Assembly (NCBI GenBank): GCA_028583605.1
Contig: CM053328.1
Location: 29,681,578-29,745,577 of the forward strand
Reading direction: 5' to 3'
DNA: 64,000 nt
Origin: Dastarcus helophoroides
Lineage: Eukaryota > Arthropoda > Insecta > Coleoptera > Bothrideridae
The position numbers and the translations under genes were made by a program. The notes beneath the pieces were generated by a model. It had not been told where the DNA came from and did not search any database. It worked only from the letters and a program-made list of their open reading frames with translations. Position 1 is the stretch's first letter. Each line of letters opens with the position of its first letter. Shown here in pieces: positions 24,201-34,522 of the stretch.

Positions 24201-27083
24201 TAAAAAGCAAGGAGAAAAACTTACAGATTTGGAAAAGTCGAAAAGTAGAATTTTTCAAGTCAAAATTTTGAAAAAAGTAAATTCAAATTCGAGAAAGTCG
24301 AGATTTTCAAAACAATTTCAAAATTTTAATAAATCCAAATTTAAAACAAAGTAGGATTTTTAATTTTTCGAAAAATCTAGAAAAAAATTGTTTTCAGGTC
24401 TGAAGTTTCTAGAATTTCCCCTTAAAATTTTGATTTTAGGGGCGAGTGTCGGAGTGAGAACAATTTTAAATTAAAAAGAAACAAAGATTCAAGAAAAAGC
24501 ATCAAGTTTAAAACAAGTTCGATGTTTTCAAAAGCGAAAATTTTGAAGCAAAGTCGAGATTTAAAAAAAGTCTAATTTAAAAAAAAATCAAATTTACAAG
24601 AAAGTCTAAACTTCAAGAAAAAATAAAAATTGAAAAAAATGAGAAAAAAGTAGTAAAAACATTGAGAAAAAGTGATGAGTTTGAAAAAGTCGATATTTTT
24701 TAAAAGTTAGAATTTTTAAGACTCGAAATGTTCAAAGTAAGTCAAAAGAAATTTTGGAAAAAGCGGAATTTTTCAGATGTGGAAATTTTCAAGAAAAGGC
24801 AAGTGATTCTAAAAAGTCAAAATTTTCGCAGTCAGTTTTGAGAAAAAAATTATACTATTAAAGAAGCCGAAATTTCGAGAAAAATTTAAAAAGTTCGTAT
24901 GCGCTGAATTTTTCGGAAAGGCAAATTTCTCGAAAGTTAAATTAACAAAAAAAAGACGAAATTTTAAGAAAGTGTGAATTTTGAAAAACCTCAAAAGTGA
25001 AAATTTTAAAAAAGTAAAAATTTTGAAAAAGTTGCAGTGGTTAAAACATGGAGAAACAAAGACAAATTATTTGAAATTATCCAAATGTTAAAGAAGTCGA
25101 AATACTATTTAAAATTTAAACTTTTCGAAAAAGGTCAAAATACAAATCCATCAAATAAATGCAAAATTTTCAGTAAGTCGTAATTTGAAAAAAAAAAGGA
25201 ATTTTTCAAAAAAAATCCAAGTGACAATAAAAGGAAAAATGTTGAAAAAAAATCGCAAGTTTGAAAAGTTACTTTTATTATAAAGTCTGAACATTTAGGA
25301 TTTAGGAGACGAAATTTTCAAAATGAGTCAAAATTTTTATAAAGTGGAAATGGAGACGAAATTTTGGGAGTCGAATTTTTTAAAATAAGTCAAAATTTTT
25401 GTAAAGTGGAAATTTTGGGAAAAGTGCAATTTTTAAATGTCGGAACTGTCGCAAAAATCAGATATTTTAAAAAGGCCAACATTTTGATAGTTCTCAGAAA
25501 AAAATTAAATTTTAAGAAAAATGTCAAGGTCTAACGTGATGTTTATGTTTCGACCTTTAATGTTAAACTGTGCAAGCTTTGTCTGAAGAGTTAATTAATA
25601 AATAGTAGTCGTATGTATCCAACGAGAAAATGATTTAAAATATGTTTCGTTAGTTTCATGAAGAACACGGCAGTGCCAAACTTTTGCTTAGTATAGCTTT
25701 TTAATTTAATTAACCAACAATAAACTAGACACTAAAAATTTTAATTTTCATTTGTAGGTAACATATCATGCAAAAAATTAGTAACGGGGATAGGATGTGC
25801 CCTACTTGGAAGAGATATAGGAAATGGAAAATTTGAAGTTCAAGATTACGTTTTTGTAGATTATCGACCTCAGATTGAAAGACCTCTATTAGAACGTGAT
25901 GTATATGTCGTCTTTTTAAGCGGAATAGATTTTGTTAACATACAAAATTCTTCAAATCATCTACAAATGTTCATCAATTGGATAAATGGCCTAGTAGAAC
26001 TTAATGATGTACCCACTGAACAAATTGCCAGAGTTATTATTGCTGGTAACAGCGTGCGAACATCCTCAAATGCAACTAAATTAACAATATCAATGACAGC
26101 CCGCACTGTTGAATCTTCAGATACAATCGAAGCTGTTAAGCTCTTTGATGTTTTTCTTCACGAGTTAGCACAAGTTATAGATGTTGATGTTATGCCTGGA
26201 GAGCACGATCCATCAAATCATATTTTACCCCAAAAACCGATGCATTTTTGTATGTTTCCTAATGCTAATGTGTTCAAATCGTTAAATCAGCGACCTAATC
26301 CATTTTCTTGTTGTTTGAATGGAGTCAAAATTATGGGGTCATCAGGACAACCTGTTCGAGATATTATGAGGTTTGCTGAAATTACAGATCCTTTAGAAGC
26401 ATTGGAAAATTGTTTGAACTGGAGCCATTTAGCACCCACGGCCCCAGACACACTTGGATGTTATCCTTACTATGCTGAAGATCCTTTTATAATTGACGAA
26501 TGTCCACATGTTTTCTTTGCTGGCAATCAAGAAAATTTTGCAACCAAAATAGCCACAGGTATGTACTTAATTTTTATTAATGTTTTTAATATTTTTTAGG
26601 AGTTTTTAGCGCACTATGAACATTCTGTTATGGGAATTATGGGTTGATTTGCCTCTTCTAAAAGGGCGAATGACAATTTTTGATTCCTATAACGAATCTT
26701 TTTTGATACAAAACAATCTGGCTTCAGTGTCATATATGATACAACTTTTTGAAAATTGTAAATTGTTCAAGTAATAGAAAACTATTGGGAAAATTTATGA
26801 AAAGAACTTTTTAATATTGTATGGGCGGAATTAGTTTTTTTTCTGAAATTTGTCAGTAGTTTTCCATTATTTAAACAATTTACATTTTTTAAACAGTGAT
26901 ATTGAAAAGTCAACACTTTCAAATTATAATATAAATGGTAGCACTAATTTTAATCTTTTTTTAGGAAATAATGGACAAAATGTAAGACTTATAGCAATCC
27001 CCGAATTCTCCCAAAAATTTCAAGTTTGTGTTTTAAATCTGAAGAATTTAGAATGTAGTTCCTTAGTTTTCAATTCTTTCTAA
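21266..27083 (+). CDS. POLD2: DNA polymerase delta small subunit (POLD2, p50)
   Basis: Three exons, 21266-21656, 25758-26558 and 26965-27083, all joined in phase 1 by GT-AG sites, give 436 codons plus stop, about the family's usual length. The protein is the non-catalytic B subunit of DNA polymerase delta, which links the catalytic subunit to the accessory subunits at the nuclear replication fork. Exon 1 carries the N-terminal OB-fold part (SKQYCSIYLVRLKRMRDLL, KCVVIGTLFKDQKLKPSVL, FIEDELQRLRVVG). Exon 2 has KLVTGIGCALLGRD, then the phosphoesterase-like core with VIIAGNSV, DVMPGEHDPSN, LPQKPMHFCMFP and TAPDTLGCYPYY. In this family the phosphoesterase fold is known to be inactive. Exon 3 ends the protein with LIAIPEFSQKF and VCVLNLKNLECSSLVFNSF. 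The frame is intact throughout. Intron 1 is 4.1 kb and full of repeats. I chose the ATG at 21266 because it gives the family N-terminus; no other start fits. Confidence 0.96.
21848..22190 (-). pseudogene. Non-LTR retrotransposon 3' fragment
   Basis: On the minus strand the frame 22145-21942 reads MGIINDLSCRECLEEDKSVE, then HVMCHCPALASIKGS. This is the CxxC...H...C block near the C-terminus of many insect jockey/I/R1-type ORF2 proteins. A 3' UTR-like tail follows (complement of GGTTGCCTAGAGTTTAGGCC). A related fragment lies in the opposite orientation at 43.3-43.75 kb. Truncated at its 5' end, inside POLD2 intron 1. Confidence 0.75.
22440..23210. repeat. Imperfect tandem duplication, ~385 bp period
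   Basis: The block starting near 22460 (ATTTCAAGATACATTTTTCT, TTCGTTTTTTGGACTCGAAA, AAGCGAGTAAATTGGCAATT) is repeated in the same order from near 22830, with about 85-90% identity by eye. It lies inside POLD2 intron 1. Confidence 0.8.
23350..24640. repeat. Direct repeat pair, ~1.0 kb apart, in the word array
   Basis: About 280 bp from 23350 (AAAAATCTAGAAAAAAATC, CAGGTCTGAAGTTTCTAGAA, GATTCAAGAAAAAGCATCAA) recur in the same order from about 24365 to 24640. This shows that the array has grown partly by segmental duplication. Confidence 0.8.
25315..25430. repeat. Short tandem duplication, ~65-70 bp unit
   Basis: GGAGACGAAATTTTC...GTCAAAATTTTTATAAAGTG and GGAGACGAAATTTTGGG...GTCAAAATTTTTGTAAAGTG lie in tandem at the 3' end of the POLD2 intron 1 array. 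Confidence 0.6.
26630..26692 (+). repeat. Dispersed repeat fragment, copy 1 (POLD2 intron 2)
   Basis: GGGAATTATGGGTTGATTTG and TCTTCTAAAAGGGCGAATGA match a second copy at 27827-27885 with a few differences. The two copies flank the last POLD2 exon in direct orientation. Confidence 0.7.
26758..26885. repeat. Small inverted repeat in POLD2 intron 2
   Basis: TAAATTGTTCAAGTAATAG followed by AAAACTATT at 26758-26786 is complementary, with a few mismatches, to AGTAGTTTTCCATTATTTAA and the following ACAATTTA at 26856-26885. It may be a small MITE or its remnant. Confidence 0.6.
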
Positions 27084-27110
27084 TATTGTTACTTTAAGAA
27101 ATAATTAAAA

Positions 27111-27116
27111 AATAAA
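27111..27116 (+). promoter_or_regulatory. Likely POLD2 polyadenylation signal AATAAA
   Basis: A canonical AATAAA lies 28 bp after the POLD2 stop codon. This would give a very short 3' UTR. In DNA this AT-rich the hexamer also occurs by chance. Confidence 0.5.
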
Positions 27117-27119
27117 TTC

Positions 27120-28471
27120 ATAAACAGTATAATTTATCATTTTCTTGTTGATTTTCGATTTGTTTTGATATCAAGCTAATAGCCCATCTAAACATAGCGA
27201 TTTGGTTGACAAACTTGTTTGCAGAAACAAGTCCCTTAAACTAACCATTAAATAGAGACAAATAGTTTGAGTAAAATGAGGTTTGACAAACTTCAAAAGT
27301 TTGAGGAATTGGAGCTTTGACTACAAAATGGAAGTTTAAATTCTGCTTCCTTTGCGATGTCTTGTGGTTGCAATGATTACTGTTGTTAGTGCAGTGCCAA
27401 TGACATTGTTTTTATTCATGCTTTTCCACATTATCCATATATAACAACCAAACTGGCAAATGTTTAATATGATTCAAAATAAAATAATCCAGCTATTGGT
27501 ACATTGAACATTGTGTGGATCCTTAATTTAATTTTTTAGAATTTCTGTTTTAGTTTTTGCTATTAATTTATTTTCGTATGCTTTTTTATATAATTTAGAA
27601 TTCCTATTTATTTTTCGTCAGATCGACTGATTAATTTCAAGTTAATGGAAATAAATCTAAAAAAAGCGAAATAATACATAGAAGCTTGTTATCATTACAT
27701 ATTCGCTCTCGCAAGTCTATCTTATCATTTATATTTATGTGCTTATAATGTGTTAAATGCTTGTTGCTCCATGAAATCATAAACAATGTTTTTTTGAGAT
27801 TTGGACCACCATAAGCGCTGTGGTGGGGGAATTATGAGTTAAGTTGCCCTCTTCTAAAAGAGCGAATGACAATTTTTATTTTCTAGTTCCTGCCTTTACT
27901 AAGCCTTCTGAATACGTGGTTAAAATTAATAACATATGATTAGGACATCCTACATAAATGTGAGTTGTTTTATATGCTTAGATCAGGAGTATATAATGGT
28001 TTTTCTAAGCTTGGCTCTAAAAACGTTATCATATATTGAATTTGTCTTAATTCTAAACGTGGAAGAAAATTAGTGCATTTTTTAATATAACAATATATTT
28101 GTATAATATAAATACATTCATGTATAACAATTCTATATCAACTTATTCAAAGGTATAATATTTAAAAGTTTAACAGTATAATATATGGTATATAACTCGT
28201 ATTTAAAAATAAGAGCAGTGAGTTATTTTATTACACTGTAACTTTTCACTTAGTTATTTAAAGTATTAACTTTATATCCTGGTAAACGCTACTATTCGCT
28301 ATGTGCATTGTTCTGGTATAACATTTTCCTAAAAATTGATGAAAGATTAGAATCAGCAATATTTAGTGTTGCATTTTTTTTAGAAACATTATGGGCTATT
28401 TTCATTGCAATCATCAAGACTCGAAAGTCCATTACATGTCTAGTATTTTCTTAGTTCATAGAACAAGCAGT
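27120..28471. other. AT-rich intergenic DNA downstream of POLD2
   Basis: No gene recognised. It contains the second copy of the dispersed repeat fragment (27827-27885: GGGAATTATGAGTTAAGTTG). Confidence 0.5.
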
Positions 28472-28578
28472 CAATGTGGAAAAAATAAATGAAAATTCAT
28501 ATTTGAAGTTTTTCACATTGCGTATGACGCAATATGAAAAACTTCAAATATAAATTTTCATTTACATTTTCCACATTG
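28472..28578. repeat. Near-perfect palindrome, 51 bp arms
   Basis: The left arm begins CAATGTGGAAAAAATAAATG and ends CACATTGCG. After the 5 base loop TATGA its complement follows, ending ATTTTCCACATTG. Only a few mismatches are visible. No target duplication was identified. Confidence 0.9.
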
Positions 28579-28821
28579 ATATTTTGGAAGCACATTTTAT
28601 TATGCTGTTCAATAAAATTGATAACTGTTATTACCTGTACCAAATAAACAGTGTGGCGATTTTTAAAGTCCAGAAGAAAGATTTACACCTTTACTACATG
28701 CATACTTGGCAATAATTATGTGCCAAGTATTTCACTAGATAAACTAGTAGACTAACATAGATTGACACGAATAAATCTAATAGGCATTTATTTACCGATA
28801 ATCCATAATGAGTACATTTAC

Positions 28822-29262
28822 ATCGCTGCTTTCAATCTGACTTAAAATCGATCAGATTGATTTCATCCAACTTGTGGATAAATAAGGATGTGATTGAAAT
28901 TTCAAGTGAATCAAACACTTCAATCTGATCCGCTGCTCTGGTTAGATTGAATGGAGTCAAGCGTATCGAAAATGTTTGACGCGATAAGAACTGGACCGGA
29001 TAGACTTTAAATTTTGTTCATGTTTTGTAGTTTTCAACTGAATAACATGATATAGCCTCATTTCCAAACTCAGCGACAATTTCATTCGAATACCAAATTG
29101 TCTATTTTAAATTAAAATATTTTTTGTTATTTAACTTCAACCCATTGAAAATTGATCGAATCATTCTAAGTTGAAGCCGGATTAAAGACCAGACTATGGA
29201 AACTCGTCTGAGTTAATTGAATTTGGATCCGATCGACTTTCAATCAGATCGAAAGCAACGAT
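28822..29262. mobile_element. MITE with ~36 bp terminal inverted repeats
   Basis: The left end reads ATCGCTGCTTTCAATCTGAC and the right end inward reads ATCGTTGCTTTCGATCTGAT; both continue into a TCGATC box. The ~370 bp interior has further GATCAGATTGA/CAATCTGATC motifs and no coding capacity. The mariner that follows sits directly against its right end. Confidence 0.75.
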
Positions 29263-29265
29263 ATA

Positions 29266-30480
29266 TGAGGGCGGTCCGATAAATACTTAGCCTCACCGCC
29301 CGATGGCGCCACTATCCCAAGAGAAATTTACTATCGTGTAGTACACTCTCCTAGGCGGCTACTGTCGAAATTTCAGCTGAATCGGACTCGTAGTTTTTTT
29401 TTTCACCGCGTGTGGAAGCGGGCATGTCCGCGGATTTTAGAAAAATGGAATAAGAGCATTACCGGTCGGTGATTCGATTCTTGTTTTTGGATGGGAAATC
29501 GCGGATCGAAATCAAAGAGTGCTTGGATGCTCTGTACAGTGACTCTTCTCCTTCAATGGCGACCGTCAAAAATTGGTTTAACGAGTTTCAGCTTGGTCGG
29601 ACCTCGGTACTCCCACGTGCCCCGAAAACGGCTACTACGGAGGATAACGTTACAAAAATCCACGATCTCGTATTGGCAGACCGCCGACTGAAGGTACGCG
29701 AGATAGCTGAGGCAGAAGGCATCTCAAAAGACCGCGTGGTCATATCCTACATGAAATTTTGGGCACGAGAAAGCTGTTGGTGCGATGGGTGCCGTGTTTG
29801 CTCACTCCGGACAAGCGCAACCGTGAGACTACTTCAGAGCAGTGTTTGACGCTGTTTAAGCGCAATCTGAAGGAGTTTCTGCGTCATTTCGTGACCGCCG
29901 ACGAAACATGGATCCACTGGTACACGCCAGAGACCAAGGAATAGTCGAAACCGTGGACTTCACCCGGTGAATGTGCTCCGAAGAAGGCGAAGACTGTCCT
30001 ATCGGCCGAAAAGGTGATGGCCATCGTTTTCTGGGATTCACAAGGTGTGATCTACATCGACTACCTGGAGAAGGGTAAAACGATCACAGGGCTCTACTAT
30101 GCCGAATTATTGGGCCGATTCGACGCCTAATTGCAGAAAAAAACGGCCCCGAAGAAAAAAGTGCTCTTTCACGCTCGCCACGGCCAAATTGGGCTATGAA
30201 CTGCTGCCCCATCCACCGTATTCTCCAGATTTGGCCCCGTGCGACTTCTATTTATTTCCAAAAAAAGTCTCTCGCCGGGCAGAAATTTGAGTTGAATAAG
30301 GTCATCGCTGCCACGGAGGCCTACTTTGCAGACCTCGAGAAAACTTATTTTAGACTGGGTTGGAGCATCGTTGGGTCAAGTGTATCGAGTTGAAAGGAGA
30401 CTACGTTGAGAAATAAATCTCCACTTTTCCAAAATTTTCGTTTTTCTTTTGTAGGCTAAGTATTCATCGGACCACCCTCG
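29266..30480 (+). mobile_element. mariner-family transposon, nearly full length
   Basis: Inverted ends of about 27 bp (left TGAGGGCGGTCCGATAAATA, right inward CGAGGGTGGTCCGATGAATA) sit next to TA duplications at 29264-29265 and 30481-30482. The length of 1215 bp is normal for mariner. The transposase inside is dead. Confidence 0.95.
29445..30416 (+). pseudogene. mariner transposase pseudogene
   Basis: A start at 29445 is followed by a stop at codon 3 (ATG GAA TAA), then RSVIRFLFLDGKSRIEIKE, MATVKNWFNEFQLGRTSV, TTEDNVTKIHDLVLADRRLK and VREIAEAEGISKDRV (the helix-turn-helix DNA-binding part). The catalytic half has TADETWIHW (first Asp) and YSPDLAPCDF (third). The stretch that should carry the second Asp motif, after VLFH, is deleted at about 30170-30185. 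Several frameshifts separate the pieces. It ends GDYVEK before TAA at 30414. Non-functional. Confidence 0.93.
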
Positions 30481-30665
30481 TAAACCTACTAATTTTATCA
30501 AAATAGAGAGAAAGAAACCAACTAATTCATCATATTAGATTAAATTCATTATTTCGAAGAGAATTTAACATTTCTACGATCTCTAATTATTGGACATTTA
30601 AGTATGTATTCCTTTAAACAAATTAGGATAAAGTAACTAACTGATGAGTTAGAAATCGCGACGTA

Positions 30666-32306
30666 CACTACTGTCCAAAAGTTTGAAAGCAGTTCTACCT
30701 AAATACCATAATTACCAAAGTAATGACTTATAATAAATATTTAGTGTTCGCTATGATTCTTACTGGACAAATTGCAATTTTTCATGCTCATTTCCTCAAA
30801 AGCGTTTGTATTTTGTATTGGTCGCTAAACACACATTTTAAAACCTTCTTTTCGCCTCTCTTTACACAAAATAGATGGGTTTAACCATCAATCTTAAATT
30901 AGATAGCATCTTTTCGGATGTACTCAACAATTTTTTTGTAATACTTTTGATTTTCGGTTTCTGTAAACTGCAGTATTAGCAAAGGTCTGTTTTCGCTTTT
31001 TGATTTGCTTTAGTTTGAAAAAATTCCAGTTAGGCCTTGAACAGCGAAGGGCTATCTGTAATTACAAAATGAAGGATGTAGTGAGTAGCAAGGGGCAAAA
31101 ACTTCGCGATTTCATGCAAAGCTACATACTATTGTACACTACACTTTTGTCGGGAAGCGCGAGACAGGAACAAATAAGGACTTGAATAGGACGGTCCAAG
31201 GTCATTTAGAAACAAAAATGCGACTTTGTTATATTGCTTTCGAAACAAGATCGACATTTAATTGGTCCCCAAATAACTGCTACTTAAATGGGATGCGTGA
31301 CTTTTAAGAGACGTTTACTAACTGTTGGTTTAAAAGGAGTTGAAAACCTAAATTAACAAGTAAACATAAAGACAATAGATTAAAATCAGACAAACATAAA
31401 AATTGGACAACTCATCAGTGGGGCATAGTTCTTTGGATGAATGGAACCAAAATTTCAGTTATTTGGATTTAATCGAAGAATATTTGTGCATCTTTCAAAA
31501 AACCAAAGGAATCGCAGAAATGTATCTGTGGCCACCTAACAGGTCGGTTGTGGCCAACTATCAGGTCGGTGGTGGCTAACTAATAGTTTAGGGGTGCTTT
31601 GGAGGGAGCAGGTCTGAGAAACGGACCAAAATAATTAAAATTAAATGAACGACGTTTAAAATACATACAGGCAGATGGAATAGTGTTGACAGTGGGCTCC
31701 AACTTTGTGTTTCAGTAAGACAATGATCCAAAGGACCCTTCCAAACTCGGTGGGTTTGTGAAAGAAAAAAAATGTGAAAATTGTTACAAATAATGAAATG
31801 ATCATTCTAATCACCAGATTTGTCTCCCATAGAGTTAATATGGAATAAACTACAGATAGAAGTTTTATTAACATAATGCACAAATATTTATAAACAAGTT
31901 ATAAAACGAAAAGGTGGTCATTTCCATGAGGCAAAGATTGAAATACAAATTTTGTCCCCTGAAACCTAGAAAGATTAAAAAACACAACAAAGGTTGCTCT
32001 AACGCGTTTCGATAATCAAGCTATCATCTTCAGAGAAGAAGCTGAAGATAGCTTGGCTTGGGATAGATAGCTTGATACCTTTGTTGTGATTTTTAATCTT
32101 TCTTGGTTTCAGGGGATAAGATTTGTATTTCAATTTTTGATGATCACCAAGAACCAGTCCGTTCTACCAAAAAAATGAGGCAAAGGTTTAATATTTACTT
32201 GTAAATTATTAAGCAAGATTTTTATTTTAATGAATATGATTCATTTAGTTTTTTAAATCTTTTTATGCAATATTTCCTAGTGCTTCCAAACTGTTGGACG
32301 GTAGTG
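30666..32306 (+). mobile_element. Tc1-like transposon fossil
   Basis: 26 bp inverted ends, CACTACTGTCCAAAAGTTTG and CACTACCGTCCAACAGTTTG, sit next to TA at both borders. Remnants of the transposase read KFQLFGSNRRIFV near 31455-31490, FQ-stop-DNDPKDPSKLGGFV near 31712-31760 (the second catalytic Asp), and SPDLSPIELIWNK near 31812-31850. Frames are broken and the N-terminal half is poorly preserved. It is about 1.4 kb once the nested foldback repeat (31937-32174) is removed, a normal Tc1 length. Confidence 0.88.
31937..32174. repeat. Foldback repeat (hammerhead-containing family), copy nested in Tc1
   Basis: Begins ATTGAAATACAAATTTTGTC and ends CCAGTCCGTTCTACCAAAA. It is flanked by an identical 11 bp direct repeat ATGAGGCAAAG (31926-31936 and 32175-32185), a clear target duplication. 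The left arm read on the minus strand keeps CTGAAGA, a weak stem II (GATAGC TTG ATTATC) and GAAAC. The right arm is rearranged. Confidence 0.88.
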
Positions 32307-32308
32307 TA

Positions 32309-33416
32309 TAAGGATTCTTTTAATTGACGATACCAGAACTCTATCGCAATGCAGTGACCCACATGAGGGTCTCTAGAATCTGCAAGAGGCTTCCCGAATG
32401 GAAACCTTGCAAAGAAATGCTCGATATAAATATACAATAAATCTCCGATGGTTCGATTCGACCTCTGATGGTTCGACTCTCCGTATAACCGTTCCTTCAT
32501 TTTGATACCACATAAAATTAATATTTTTGAATGTGTAGCCTGTGGATTTTTTTCTATGTAAACTCTCTAAACTTTTGAAGTGTCTAAAGCACGCCGAATA
32601 ACATCTCTACTCCCCCCTTTTGATAGATTTGAAAATGTGGAGTTGTAGAGATGCAAAAGCCTGTCATTTATGTCTGCAGCAGAAAACAATTTTATCTTTC
32701 TTTTAATGTTACAACAAAAATATTGCATACATATGGATAAAAAAATATAGAAAATGTATTATATTAGGTGTAATATGTACGTAGGTAAAACAGAGAGAAT
32801 TATAACACTATTCAGATATAAGAAAAAAAATTTGCCCAGAATAAAAAAAATAACAGTCCAAGCATTAACGTGATGTAATCTGGGTAGTCTAAACAAAAAG
32901 GTCAAGAAGTAGATTGAAAGATCATATTGTTCATTTTAGGAACAGGAACGGACAGTTAAGTTACGCCAACATATTAATGTTAAGTGCAGGTCAAAATTTT
33001 ATTCGCTAGATGATAAAATTAGTAAATCGCATAAGAACTATCAAAAATGGTTCAAATCTTAAGAGTTTGATACTGTTCATGACACTTAATCAAGTTAGCA
33101 CATTTTAGAATATTAATTTGGCTGCCGAAATATGTCACTTAATTATTGCCCATTATTGACGAGGTAAAGGGATAAAACTCTCCTGGGGAGACCACTTTTG
33201 TCTTTAATTTTTACATGGATAAAATTTGTCTAGAAGTGGTATTATAGAAATACACATTTATTAGGCTATGTGAACTATAGGCGCCCTTTGCTATAAACGT
33301 TTAAGATTAACAATTTCATTTTGATAACAAGTTAAATTACCTTATTCAGCAGATCCATCTCCTAGAAAAATAATTGGTTAGTAAAACTCGGCTTTCCTAT
33401 TATATAATTCTCAACC
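32309..33416. other. AT-rich intergenic DNA
   Basis: No gene or element recognised. The minus-strand frame at 32222-32500 overlaps the end of the Tc1 element and was not accepted. Confidence 0.45.
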
Positions 33417-33734
33417 AGAGACTAAATAGACTGAACGTTTTAATGTTGTCTCATACGTACAGTTGAAGCTAAAATCCGGGGAAGTGGGGAGGTGCATTCC
33501 ACTACTCTTTGATATGGTCGGATTAACACTAATGTGTTCACTGAGGTTTCAACAATGATCCACAATACACTTCCCCATATTTACAGCCCATTTTCTTTCA
33601 AAAAACCCGATGTTATCTTCGCAAAGGTCTGTCAAATAGTAAGAGGGCATTGCGAGCTAGATGGAGCTAGGCTTTCGCCAGGCTTTCAACTGGCTTCACT
33701 GCTTACCGTGTTAGGTTCAGTCTATTTAGTCTCT
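33417..33734. repeat. Small element bounded by a perfect 20 bp inverted repeat
   Basis: AGAGACTAAATAGACTGAAC at 33417-33436 is perfectly complementary to 33715-33734, with 278 bp between. The interior is a little richer in G+C and supports a 100-codon plus-strand frame (33534-33836) that I do not recognise. It could be a MITE or one arm of a larger rearranged repeat. Confidence 0.5.
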
Positions 33735-34522
33735 GTTCTCAACGAAGGGCAGCTGTCACTGACTCATCAATCTGCGAGGTATATTTTTATCAGTGTTCAC
33801 AGATGGTGCGGAAGAGGGGCATCCCCAAAAAATTAAATGTGGAGTTTTATATTGTTAAGTCATACATTATAGGTTTATGTACAATTACTTAAATACCTCA
33901 GAAATTTCCATAGTAATTTATCCGCCAACCGGCATTGAAGGTGAGGCACACTGCGTCTGCATCGTGAAATGGGGATCTAAATCTTTTGCGCATGCGCAAG
34001 ACTCGCGTTGAATTTTAAAGTTGACCCGTTAAGTGAAAAATAGTACACAATAACGTTTAAAAACTATGATAAGTTCTTTATCACTTGAAAATATATTACC
34101 CTGCCTCAATTTCTTTTCTCTGTTTCAAAATATTCCCAAAAGGTTCTATATCAATGGCGAGGACCTGATAATTTAGTGGTTTTCCGTTTCGTTCGAAACG
34201 TCTACAGTAATCAAAATATAAGTTACATAGAGATTCCACATCAAATAATTATTAACTTATTTTAGCCACAGCCATATGGAAAATTTCTTGTATAGTTCTT
34301 AAAGTAACTACTTTTTTTGGATAAACGTTAGTATCCTAAATAAATACAAAAACAAAATGACCATAAAAATAAAAAGTGGCAGAATTTCGCTGACGTCTAA
34401 TTCGAATTATACTACACTTATCAAATTACTGTCAAATTTAATACCAGATAAACATCCATTACTCTTCACGTTATTCAAATATCAATAGAAACACTAACAG
34501 TGCCTTACACTTGACTATTTAT
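33735..34522. other. AT-rich intergenic DNA
   Basis: No gene recognised. A short G+C-richer patch with TGCGCATGCGCA lies near 33985. Confidence 0.4.

Larger units (their letters stand above)
21657..25757 (+). other. POLD2 intron 1 with nested repeats
   Basis: Bounded by donor G|GTAAGT and acceptor TTTGTAG. It contains a non-LTR retrotransposon 3' fragment (21848-22190) and then about 3.3 kb of word array, mainly A-orientation from 23400 on. The array contains two imperfect internal duplications, described separately. Confidence 0.85.

Noticed and set aside
32222..32500. 92-codon minus-strand open frame
   Set aside because: Starts outside and ends inside the Tc1 terminal region, on the strand opposite the transposase; likely chance.
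33534..33836. 100-codon plus-strand open frame
   Set aside because: No family resemblance, overlaps an inverted-repeat element and has no splice sites linking it to other exons.
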